Assembly (NCBI GenBank): GCA_030411725.1
Contig: MU839857.1
Coordinates: forward strand, 112,632-176,631
Source of the DNA: Echria macrotheca
Lineage: Eukaryota > Ascomycota > Sordariomycetes > Sordariales > Schizotheciaceae
DNA: 64,000 bases
Reading direction: 5' to 3'
A program made the position numbers and the translations under genes. Numbering within the stretch: the stretch's first letter is position 1; each line of letters opens with the position of its first letter. Below are positions 44,646 to 54,627 of the stretch, piece after piece. The notes under the pieces were generated by a model. The model was not told the DNA's origin and searched no databases. It saw nothing but the letters and a program-made list of their open reading frames with translations.

Positions 44646-46509
44646 ATGGCGAGCGTCGTAGAAAAGACGCCTTCGGGAATCATATACCGGGCGGCAGAGA
44701 ATCGAGATGTACCGGATATGGACTTGTTAACGCTGTTATTTGGTAAGAAACCGTCACAAACGCTATATCCATCAACTGACACCTCCAGAATCAAAACATT
44801 CCATGGCCAAAGAAGACACGGTCCTCCACGCCGACGCCGAAGACCCTTCCAAGTGTGTAACCAAGTCGCAGCTCCGGACCCTCATCAAACGTCTGGCCCA
44901 CACCCTCCGCAACGACTACGACTTCGGCCGCAGCGGCTTCAACAAGGACGTAGCCGTCTGCATCGCCCTAGGCCACTACCAGCTCCCGGCCATCTTCTTC
45001 TCCATCATCGCCGCGGGGGGCATCTACTCAGCCTGCAACCCAGGCTCGACCCCGCACGAGATCGCCAGCCAGCTCCGCCAGGTCGACGCGAAGCTCATCT
45101 TCTGCACGCCCGAGACGAAGCCGATCGGCGTCGCGGCCGCCACCCTCTCCGGCCTGCCCCTTTCGAGAGTCCTCGTCCTCGGCCCAGCTACCGCCCCCCA
45201 AAACGCCCTCTCCCTCTTCCCCGCCGCCGCCTCCTCAACATCCGCCAATCCCATCCCCATCTCGACGAAACAGCACGAATGGGCCCGCCTGACCTCGCGC
45301 CGCGTCCTCGACGACACCGTCATCTGCCTCCCCTTCTCCTCGGGCACGACCGGCCCGCCCAAGGCCGTCATGCTGAACCACACCAACATGGTCTCGCAGG
45401 CGACTTTGGTGCTGGACAGCATGCGCGCGCGCGACCCGTCGCTCGAGTTCGCGCGGCGCACGCTCGCGCACCTGCCGGCCGCGCACGTCGCGGGGATACA
45501 GTCGTACTTCGTCAACCACAGCTACGGCGGCGGCACGGTCTTCTGGATGGACAAGTTCGATTTTGCAAATTTTTTACGGCTCGCGAAGCGCCACGCCATC
45601 ACCGGCTTCTTCTCGGTGCCGCCGATTTATTTGTTGATCGCGAAGAGTCCCGCGGTGACGGACCAGTTTGATAGTGTCGTCTCGGCTATCTCGGGGGCTG
45701 CGCCGATGGGTAGGGAGTTGCAGGCTGCGGTGAGTAAAAAGCTGGGGAAGGGCAAGGCGCAGTTCGGACAGACGTGGGGGCTGAGCGAGACGACGGGTTC
45801 GATGACGGTTATGGTGAAGGGGATGGAGAATGACGAGACGGGCAGCGTGGCGATGTTGGTGGCTAGCGGGCAGGCGCGGATTGTGGATGATGACGGGAGG
45901 GATGTGCAGCCTGGCGAGGCCGGGGAGATTTGGGTCAAGGGTCCGCAGGTTTTCACGGGGTATTGGCGGAATGAGAAGGCGACCAAGGAATCGTTCCGGG
46001 ATGGCTGGTTTTGTACGGGAGATGTGGGGCTGTTTAGGGACGGGCAGTTTTATATCGTTGATCGGAAGAAGGTGAGTCTGATATTTGAGAAGAGATGGGT
46101 GGGTGATGCTGACACAGGCCAGGAACTCATCAAGTACAACGCGAACCAAGTAGCCCCGGCCGAGCTCGAGGCCTTGCTCATCAGCCATCCCAAGATTCTT
46201 GATGCAGCCGTGATCGGGGTTCCTGGAGAAGGCACCGAGGTTCCAAGGTCAGCTGACACCATAAACATTCCTCTGAATTCTTGTGGGTTGTTTGTTAACA
46301 TATTTGACAGGGCATATGTCGTCGCCGACCAGAAGGAAATCACAGCCGAGCAGATAGCGAGCTGGGTGGCTGGACAAGTGGCGAACCACAAGAAACTCAG
46401 GGGCGGCGTGGTTTTCCTCCCATCGATTCCCAAGAGCCCGAGCGGAAAGATCCTCCGGAAGGAACTACGCGAGCTGGCAAAGAAAGAAGCACAAGGGAGC
46501 AAGCTTTGA
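44646..46509 (+). CDS. Peroxisomal acyl-CoA ligase / 4-coumarate-CoA-ligase-like AMP-binding enzyme
   Basis: Exons 44646-44742, 44789-46071, 46123-46247 and 46311-46509 give 567 residues. It activates a carboxylic acid with ATP to an acyl-AMP and then to the CoA thioester. The P-loop-like AMP motif is PFSSGTTGPPKAVMLNH; QTWGLSETTG is the A5 region; GDVGLF and IVDRKKELIKYNANQVAPAELE give the hinge and A8; SPSGKILRKEL carries the catalytic Lys (A10). It ends in SKL, a peroxisomal targeting signal (PTS1). The first exon is short (32 codons); the main ATG frame at 44740 alone would miss the true start. Introns 2 and 3 are 51 and 63 bp and contain no stop in frame, so unspliced readings stay open. 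Substrate unknown; aryl or long/medium-chain acids are typical. Confidence 0.92.
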
Positions 46510-47078
46510 TGATGGGGTGTTCTGTGTCGATGTCATGATTGTATTGTACATTATATAGGGTACACGTAGTCTGGATGATGACCTTGGTAACAATACGGCC
46601 CGGACTGTTCGGAAAGAAGAAGGCATATCTGATAGGGGTGCAACACCCCTTTTGCCACCGGTGCACCCCTCTGCACAACGTTTCACCCAACTACATTCCA
46701 ATCCACTGTTGGTATCATTTTAAAAATCTGGACGTATACGTATAGTAGGTCTATTAATTATATGTAATGGTTTCAATTAGCTTATCTTCAAAGGGAAGCG
46801 TACGGATTAAAAGAGGGGTGCACTCCTATCAGACGCCGAAAAGAAAAACTGCAATTCTGTTCTCGTACTCGAAAACTTAATTGAGGCGGAGGCTGTGAAT
46901 ATTTGACAGTGCTTATTTGGATTGTATGATTTCGGGTTGAGCCTGCACTGGGCTGGCATATGGAGTACTCATTTAAGTTATATCTCGATTCCACCCGTCC
47001 ATGAACAAATCGCCTGTTGTTTAAGAACCTCGCAAGCTCTTCCACCATCCTCTTCCACCCATTCGGATCTATCCACTT
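46510..47078. other. Intergenic region between convergent genes with candidate MITE
   Basis: 569 bp between the stops of the CoA-ligase gene and the ankyrin gene, AT-rich in the middle; see the mobile element at 46629-46832. Confidence 0.5.
46629..46832. mobile_element. Candidate MITE (204 bp, terminal inverted repeats)
   Basis: The left end begins CTGATAGGGGTGCA and the reverse complement of the right end begins CTGATAGGAGTGCA: 13 of 14 bases match. Farther in, GTGCACCCCTCT (46661-46672) and AGAGGGGTGCAC (46812-46823) are a perfect 12-bp inverted pair. The interior is AT-rich and has no coding frame. A target-site duplication is not clear. The form fits a small non-autonomous DNA transposon. 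Confidence 0.5.
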
Positions 47079-48560
47079 CTAGCTAAACTCTTCTTCCAGG
47101 CGGAGGATAGCCATCAGCAGGCCGTCGAATTCCTTATGGACCCTGGCTGCACACATCACCAACGATTTCCCATCTTCGGACTCTGCACTAATATCTGCGC
47201 CGCCCTCCCTTACCAAAACTTCGATCAGTTGTATGTCCCCACGTTCCGCCGCGATCATGAGGAGCATGTCCTCACTTAGCGCGGGCCGGTTATCGACCCG
47301 AAGACCGCGCTTGATGAGCTCCCGTACCAACTCAATGCGGTCTTCCTCCCGACTTTGATGAGTCTCCTCCGAGTATAAGTCGTTGTGTCCAGCTAATACT
47401 GCGTTCTCCAGACAGTTGGTCAATAAAACTGTTGACTCTCCTGCTCGCAGGTCTACGTCCAGCGTTTGAAGCGGATCGGCCCTGAAAACAAAATCAGTGA
47501 CTTCATGACGCACGTGAAATGTATGGAGATGTTCATACCCAGCCAACAGCAACGCTCGAGCAGCCCGGAAGCTACCGATGCACGTTGCAAAGAGGAGAGG
47601 GGTCGTATTGTATTTTCCGCCCCCGAGAGTCGTATCGTCAACTGAAATGCCGAGCTTTAGGAGCGCTTCGATCATGGAAGTTGCGGCTTCGAAGCTGTCG
47701 CAATCGACGATGTAATGCATGGCACTGTAGCCGTTTGAATCTCCGTAGAGAAGGTCATCCTCCAATTCAACCGATTCTCGATTCTTGGGGTCCAAGCTGT
47801 GAATACGTTCAGTATGTTTGTAACGACGCGCCTTCTCTCGATTATTGCTGAGGTACCCCACAAGATCTTCCAGCCCGTGCTGCACTGCACAAACCATAGC
47901 AGATATTGTAAAGGATCGGTCCTTGAGCAAAGACGTTGCGCAGTCCCAGGTCACGCCGTGCTCAATGAGCAGGATGGCGGTGGAGACATTTCCCTGGCAG
48001 ATGGCGGTATGCAGGGGAAGCCACATAATGAGGGGCGCGCCGCGGTAGTGAATAGTGCGGCGGTAGTAAATAGTGCGGTACTCGTCGACATAATCCCAGT
48101 ACTTGTCGATGGAGATGCAGTCGCAGAGATTGGATGAAGGCACAGCCGGGTCGGCGCCGTTGTCGAGCAGGTACTTGACAACGTCGTTTTGTCCTGTCAG
48201 GCAAGCATAGTGCAACGGAGTCGCTATGAACCTGGTGTCGATACCTTGGCCTGTGAACGTGGAATCCTCATTTGCTGCATAAGGGTCCCTTCTTGCACCG
48301 TATTTCGAGTTGATGAGACTCCGTCTGCGGGAAGAGTCGTCCCCGGCGCTTGCGTCCAACACCGACTTTAGGAGCGGCAAGTTTCCAGTCTTGCATGCCC
48401 ATCGAATCGCCCGTTTCGCATGGGTCCTTTGGAGGAAATGGCGGACGAAACCCAGGAAGAAACGGCTGGATCTGGCAAGTGCAGACAAGTCGCGCGGCGT
48501 GGACAGACATTCCGCAATGAGGAGCAATATATCGGCAGAGAGACGGTAGAAGAAAGCCAT
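47079..48560 (-). CDS. F-box / ankyrin-repeat protein
   Basis: Single exon, 493 residues from the ATG at 48560. The frame opens earlier at 48677, but MAFFYRLSADILLLIAECL is the natural start, because it begins the F-box-like helix (LSADILLLIAECLSTPRDLSALARSSRFF). Ankyrin repeats follow: TPLHYACLTGQNDVVKYLLDNGADP, LPLHTAICQGNVSTAILLIEHG, a repeat with GYSAMHYIV, TPLLFATCIGSFRAARALLLAG, and a last LMIAAERGDIQLIEVLVREGGAD. Such proteins are numerous in filamentous fungi and probably serve as SCF substrate adaptors. An 18-bp tandem duplication at 48043-48078 encodes RTIYYR/RTIHYR between two repeats. Confidence 0.85.
   Translation of the reverse strand: MAFFYRLSADILLLIAECLSTPRDLSALARSSRFFLGFVRHFLQRTHAKRAIRWACKTGNLPLLKSVLDASAGDDSSRRRSLINSKYGARRDPYAANEDSTFTGQGIDTRFIATPLHYACLTGQNDVVKYLLDNGADPAVPSSNLCDCISIDKYWDYVDEYRTIYYRRTIHYRGAPLIMWLPLHTAICQGNVSTAILLIEHGVTWDCATSLLKDRSFTISAMVCAVQHGLEDLVGYLSNNREKARRYKHTERIHSLDPKNRESVELEDDLLYGDSNGYSAMHYIVDCDSFEAATSMIEALLKLGISVDDTTLGGGKYNTTPLLFATCIGSFRAARALLLAGYEHLHTFHVRHEVTDFVFRADPLQTLDVDLRAGESTVLLTNCLENAVLAGHNDLYSEETHQSREEDRIELVRELIKRGLRVDNRPALSEDMLLMIAAERGDIQLIEVLVREGGADISAESEDGKSLVMCAARVHKEFDGLLMAILRLEEEFS
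48043..48078. repeat. 18-bp tandem duplication inside the ankyrin gene
   Basis: Units 48043-48060 and 48061-48078 (CGGTAGTRAATAGTGCGG) differ at one base and keep the reading frame, adding six residues between ankyrin repeats. Confidence 0.8.
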
Positions 48561-48891
48561 GGTAAATGGCGATTGAGAAGACGGCGGGTTGGCCGTGGGG
48601 TTTCTGCTTGTTGCAACTTTCTCACGAGTGATGGAAAGACAGAAGAAGCAGAATCTGGAAGCCGGCAGATTGATCATTCGTTATGTCACTTCTCGTCGTC
48701 CGGCAGGAGCAATGGTGGGTGTTTGCCCTAAGACCGTTTGCGCTCCACAGCAACCGAAAGAGGAGAGTGTGGGACACGGCGAGCGCTGGACTCTAGATTG
48801 AACACGATTACAAGTCGTTGCGAAGGCGACGACTAAATTTCTGATTGCCTGGCCATCACTTCCTGGTACGGAAGTACCGTGGAGTTAAAAC
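48561..48891. other. Intergenic region
   Basis: 331 bp between the start of the ankyrin gene and the stop of the SDR gene, both on the minus strand. Probably promoter and 3' UTR. Confidence 0.45.
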
Positions 48892-49800
48892 TCAGTCCGT
48901 CATTCCACCGCTGGCTGCAATGTACTGGCCAGTAATCCAGCGCCCATGTTCCGAAGCGACCAGCAGCACGGCGTCCGCAACCTCTTCAGCAGTCCCAGCC
49001 ACCCTGTCCATCCTGGCTCCGGCTGCAAGCCTACGCACGACCTCTTGCTTCAGCTCGCCATCGGGAAACCATCCCGCAGCATCTGTCTTGACCGGACCCG
49101 GAGCGACCGTATTGACCGTGATGCCTTTGCTTGCGCCCAGCTATCGGATGTCATTAGTCTCCTGTCTACATCCGCCGACGAGTCTCTACGCACCTCTGTG
49201 GCCATGGACCCTGTCATGTACTCCTGCGCCGCCTTGCTCGCGCCATATACAGATGAACCTGGGATGGAGCTCATCCTTGACACAACACTCCCAATATTGA
49301 CAATGCGCCCCCCGCGGGGCATGTAGGGCACGGTAGCTTGCACCATGTAGATGGTGCTAAAAGTGTTGAGGGCAAATGCCAGCTGGACCTCGTCTGGGGT
49401 GAGATCCACAAGGAGCTTTCCTTGGCCAGTTCCTGCTCCAGCATTATTGACTACAGACGAGACGTCAGCCGCGTGAGATCCAGGACATGAATTGTATCGA
49501 AATACCCAGTATGTCAATATTCTGCACCCCGAAACCTTCCAGGGTTTTGTTTACCAGCTGCTGGGCGCCTTGGGCCGTCGAGACATCAGCTTGAACCACG
49601 ATGACGCGGGCACCGGATGCTTCGATTTTTGCGGCAACGGCGGAGGCTCGCGCGGCTGAGGATTCAGAGACGTAGTTAATAACTACGTTGGCTCCGTTTC
49701 GGGCGAGGGCTGCTGCGATGGCCGCCCCTATTCCGTTCTCGCGACCGGACCCGGTGACTATGGCGGTTTTGCCAGCAAGAGAAAGCGAGTCTGGGGCCAT
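48892..49800 (-). CDS. Short-chain dehydrogenase/reductase (3-oxoacyl-ACP-reductase-like)
   Basis: Exons 49800-49506, 49450-49194 and 49140-48892 give 266 residues, normal for a classical SDR. The cofactor motif TGSGRENGIGAAIA at the start (TGxxxGIG with an insertion of two) and an Asn-rich second strand suggest NADP(H). NNAGAG, catalytic S in SVVSRMSSIP and YGASK as YxxxK are present. The last exon holds GASKGITVNTVAPGPVKTD and WITGQYIAASGG, the usual C-terminal blocks. Substrate cannot be told; sorbose/mannitol reductases and 3-oxoacyl reductases look alike. All joins are in phase (introns 55 and 53 bp). The upstream neighbour VPS35 is divergent. Confidence 0.9.
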
Positions 49801-50686
49801 TGTAGCTGATGTGAATATCCGAGATCTTCTGGACGAGGGCTGTAGGCGTTGAAATGATGAAAGAGGATGAGCTGGGCGTGTTATAGTCCCTGAACACTCT
49901 CAGTCAATGAGGTTTATATACCCTCACAACGCCTTTATTCAATCTCGATCTCGAGTACGAAACTCCGGCTGAAGCTTCAACCGAACATTTGACTATACAA
50001 TCCATTTGTCAGCGGCCCGAGAAGAGTTCAATTGCGACGATGATGTGGAATCATTGGGCCTCTCAGAGTGCGAATTGAGTTTACACAGGGCGTATTGACG
50101 TCTCGGCTGCGCGCCTGGTCGGGTGCGATGCCCGATCGGGATTCGTATACCTCGTTGGTAGACCGCCATCGCCGGTACAGTGTAATCCGGGCGGAGTTGT
50201 TGTTGCTTGGGTAAGCATTAAAGCCGGTTGGTGGGTTTATCACGAGGCTCTCTCGGCGGATTTATCAAGCGAGCACACAGTTCAAGATCGTCGGTTTACG
50301 GTTTAGGAGAGCGAGCAAGGCTGCTCCCATCTAATCTTGTGCATCCCGTTTCGGATTCGATCAAACCGTCCCAATCGCGTCAAGTGTCGTGCCAATTCGG
50401 CCGCGAGAGTGCCTTGCTAAATAAGCTTGCCCGTCGAGAAAGCCCCTCATCACGTGCCTGCCCGTAACGATCACTTACGTAATCCTCTCCACTTCCACAA
50501 GCAGCACCGAGCTGCGCTGAGCTGCAGCGTCGTCATTCCGCGCGTGTGCTTTCTCGACTTTGGGTCTTTGCGCATTCGGCTGTCCGCGGCGCCGTCTTTT
50601 CCAACACTGTTTGTTGTCCGTACCAGCTCGCAATTCACACGTCGGTCCCGCCAGTAGCAGACCAATCCATCTGCCAGCACATCGAA
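49801..50686. other. Intergenic region, divergent promoters
   Basis: 886 bp between SDR and VPS35. Only short frames; nothing recognised. Confidence 0.5.
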
Positions 50687-53436
50687 ATGTCGACGCCAGC
50701 ACCGCCTGAAGACCAGGCCCGTCTTCTCGAGGATGCCTTGATCGCCGTGCGCCAGCAGACGGCGCTGATGCGCAAATGCTTGGATACCCCCGGGAAGCTG
50801 ATGGACGCCCTGAAATGCTGGTGAGTCTGACCGCCCCTCGTTTTCTAGAACCGTCACCGACTGTCTTACCTGGCCAGCTCGACCCTCGTCTCTGAGCTCC
50901 GAACAAGCAGCCTCGGGCCCAAGCAGTACTACGAACTGTACATGTCCGTCTTCGATGCCCTCCGCTACCTCTCGGTCCACCTGCGCGAGAACCACCCCGT
51001 CAACCACCTCGCCGATCTGTATGAGCTCGTACAATATGCCGGCAATATCATCCCGCGTTTGTACCTCATGATCACGGTCGGCACGGCCTACATGTCCATT
51101 GAGGGCGCCCCCGTGAAGGAGCTCATGAAGGATATGATGGATATGAGTCGTGGCGTGCAACATCCCATCCGCGGTCTTTTCCTGAGATACTACCTCTCGG
51201 GTCAGGCGAGAGATTACCTGCCCACGGGCGACTCGGACGGCCCCGAAGGCAATCTCCAAGACTCGATCAACTTCATCCTCACCAATTTCGTCGAAATGAA
51301 CAAGCTCTGGGTGCGGCTGCAGCACCAAGGTCACTCGAGGGAGCGGGATCAGAGGACGCAGGAGAGAAAGGAGCTGCAGCTATTGGTTGGGTCTAACATT
51401 GTGCGACTTAGCCAGCTGGTAGACCTCCCAGCCTACAAGAATGGCATCCTCGCCCCGTTGTTGGAACAAGTCGTTCAATGCCGTGATGTCTTGGCGCAGG
51501 AATACCTACTCGAAGTCATCACCCAGGTCTTCCCCGACGAGTTCCACCTACACACCCTGGACCAGTTCCTTGCCGCCGTTTCGCGGCTCAATCCTCATGT
51601 CAACGTCAAGGCCATCGTCATCGGCCTGATGGATCGCCTTTCAGATTATGCCGAGCGGGAATCTCAGAATGAGCCCGAGGAGGACAGAGGAACGATCGAA
51701 GCACAAGCACTTGCCGATTTGCTGGAGAAGACAAAACTCGCCTCTTCCTCAACATCCTCAGCACCACCAGACGCCATCGAGCCGCCCAAGAACGGAGGCG
51801 GGTTCGCGGACGATGCCGCATCCACCGCGGAGACCATAGGCAACGAAGCGGCACCATCGGTAGCCGAGACAGACGTTACTGCCGTCAACGGACAGGAGGC
51901 CGAATCCACAAAGAAGCACAGAGGCATCCCGGAGAACGTACGGCTGTACGAGATCTTCTTTGGGCAGGTACAGAACCTTGTCCAGGCTCAACATCTTCCC
52001 ATCCAAGACACCATTGCTCTGTGTGTTTCTCTCACGAATCTAGCCCTCAACATCTACCCGGAGAGGCTGGACTATGTCGACCAAATTCTTGAATACGCAA
52101 ATGCCAAAGTCCGCGAGCATGCCAATAGCGCCGATCTTCACTCACCTCCTGCCCAACAAAGCCTGCTAGCTCTCCTCCACGCCCCACTAAAACGCTATGT
52201 GTCGATATTTACGGCACTATCACTGCCAACATATGTACCCCTATTCCAATCGCAAACGTACCCTACCAGGAGAGCCGTCGCTGGAGAGGTTGCCAGGACG
52301 CTGCTCAAGAATCAGACTCCAATTGCGACCCCCGGTCAGCTCGAGAACGTGCTGGAGATTCTCAAGGTTCTCATCAAAGAAGGCTCACAAGCGCCAGCTG
52401 GGTATCCTGGTGTCGTGCAACAGCGCGCCCGCGCGATGGAGACGGACGAGACGATGGAAGAGCAAGGCTGGCTGGCCCGCCTCGCTCACCTTTTGCAGGC
52501 CGAGGACAACGACACGCAGTTCCGCCTGCTCCAGATGACGAGGAAGGCGTATAACGAGGGCAACGAGAGGATCCGTACTACGACGCCGCCACTCGTTACT
52601 GCCGGGTTGAAGCTGGCCCGACGGTTCAAGGCACGAGAACATTACGACGATAACTGGTCTTCACAGTCGTCCGCACTCTTCAAGTTTCTGCACTCTGCGG
52701 TCTCGACGTTATATACAAGGGCCACGGGGGCGGGCAGCGCCGAGCTTGCTCTCCGCTTGTTTTGCGCCTGCGGGCAGACGGCCGACCTAACAGGGTTTGA
52801 GGAGGTGGCTTATGAGTTCTTCGCCCAGGCCTTTACGGTGTACGAGGAGGCTATTAGCGACTCCAAGGCTCAGTTCCAGGCCGTCTGCGTGATTGCCAGT
52901 GCTCTCCACCGGACAAGGAACTTTGGCAAGGAGAACTATGACACACTTATCACCAAGTGCGCCCAACACGCCAGCAAGCTGCTCCGCAAGCCCGACCAGT
53001 GCCGCGCGGTATATCTTGCGAGTCATCTCTGGTGGGCGACGCCCATGGTCGGCAGCGGCGAAGCCGAGGATGCGGATCTGTACCGGGATGGCAAGCGAGT
53101 CCTGGAGTGTCTCCAACGGGCTCTGCGCGTTGCCGATTCGTGCATGGAGACGGCGACCTCGATCGAGCTGTTTGTCGAGATTCTGGACAGATATGTGTAC
53201 TACTTTGACCAGAAGAACGAGTCGGTATGTATTTATTTTTCCGTTACCGAAGAAAGTGCTAACAGATGCAGGTGACCACCAAGTATCTCAACGGTCTCAT
53301 TGAGCTGATCCACTCCAACCTGGCGGGTAACCAGCAAGACTCGGCGTCGGTCGAGGCGAGCCGAAAGCACTTTATGCAGACGCTGGAGATGATCAAGAGC
53401 AAAGAGTACGAGGGCATCGTGCTGAATCCGAAATGA
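50687..53436 (+). CDS. VPS35: Retromer subunit VPS35
   Basis: Exons 50687-50820, 50878-53224 and 53272-53436 give 881 residues. The first exon encodes PPEDQARLLEDALIAVRQQTALMRKCLD, the conserved N-terminal block. PRLYLMITVG in exon 2 is the PRLYL motif that binds VPS26/RAB7 side partners. The remainder is an alpha-solenoid of helical repeats with a charged, low-complexity insertion around residues 300-360 (EAESTKKHRG and flanks), as is common in fungi. VPS35 is the core of the cargo-recognition retromer complex that recycles receptors from endosomes to the Golgi. The last exon supplies the C-terminal end, KSKEYEGIVLNPK. Start and ends agree with family length (about 800-940). Confidence 0.95.
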
Positions 53437-54627
53437 GCTGGGGATTGTGTGAGGGAAGGGAGTTGAGAGATGATTTGGCGCGAGAAAAGCTCGACAAAGT
53501 ATGCCGAGGCAGATCAGATGTGCCTCTCACGATGGACTGACTACTGGTCCCTGGCTTGTAGGCTGAGTAGCTCTGGCCTGGGACTGTATATTTAATGCTG
53601 TAGATATGTATACCTTCGTTTAATCGGACAGTGTGACGTTGGATGCAGGTTCTGCTTCATTGTTTTATATGTCTACTGTTGGTGTCGTCATGTTTACCTA
53701 TCTATGTTTAGACGCAGGTTTAGTGTTTGCCTCATATTTTCTCCGCTATATAAGAACTATTCCTAGATGTATATTGTGAAATCACGGGAAGGATACCTTG
53801 GTAATATACTGGTTTTCTCGACTTGCATAGGTAGACATCCAGCATAAAAAAACCGCAATACACCCTTTCCATTCAACAACCACTGCATGGGATAACGAGG
53901 CTCAGAATTGACAATGGCATCCGCTCGTCTTCTCCCCAATAAGAGAGTGGCATATCGTCAAGGTATCCCCTCCTCACCCTCAACACACCACCACCAACAG
54001 CACGGTCACTTTTTCTCTCTCAGATCGCAGATTGACATCCACATCTTCCCTCATTCCTCAAAAGGGCAGCAAATAGAACACGCACAACACATACAAACAC
54101 ATGTAACACATACAGGACATACAACACATACAGGACATACAACACATACAGCACATATAACAGGTAGATGATAAGCCAAGAGATGATAATAAAATGAGAA
54201 ATATATACCTATATGATATATGATCAAACATGACAAAACAAAGAAAAAAAGGTCTGACACAAGAAAAAACACGTGTAGTCACACACAACACACACACATG
54301 GACACACACATGGAAACAATACACACAGTCCCACAGTCCCACACAATCCCCCTGAGATCCGCCGACCGGATCTGGATACGCCGATGCAATGCAATAAGAA
54401 TGAATCCACCACCTTCCGTCCGTCCGCCTGCCCATCCCCCTCTTTCCCGTCTTCCCAACTTCCCATCTGCTTTCATTCACATTTTCCAGATCCCTCTCTC
54501 TGCGTCATCCCATCTCCATCTCCAATGTAAGCTACAGTGTATGTTGATGTGGTTGTATATATCTCTCTCTCAAGAAATGAGAACAGTTAGGCAAAAAAAA
54601 AAGGTCATAACTGATTGAAGCAAGTAA
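53437..54627. other. Intergenic region with microsatellite
   Basis: 1.19 kb between convergent stops of VPS35 and the M28B gene; AT-rich with a tandem array at 54082-54168. A short frame starting at 53913 (MASARLLPNKRVAYRQ) has a splice-donor-like end but no continuation I can support. Confidence 0.5.
54082..54168. repeat. ACACAT-type microsatellite / 18-nt tandem array
   Basis: AACACATACAGGACATAC-like units repeat with an 18-base period at 54105-54122 and 54123-54140, with looser copies on both sides. A second (CA)n patch lies near 54280-54325. Confidence 0.8.

Noticed and set aside
44237..44746. Open frame leading into the CoA-ligase gene
   Set aside because: It is in a different phase from the ligase's first exon and shows no domain; the ATG at 44646 with a 46-bp intron explains the N-terminus.
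53913..54171. Small frame starting MASARLLPNKRVAYRQ
   Set aside because: Plausible start and donor site, but it runs into a microsatellite and no acceptor with continuing frame was found.
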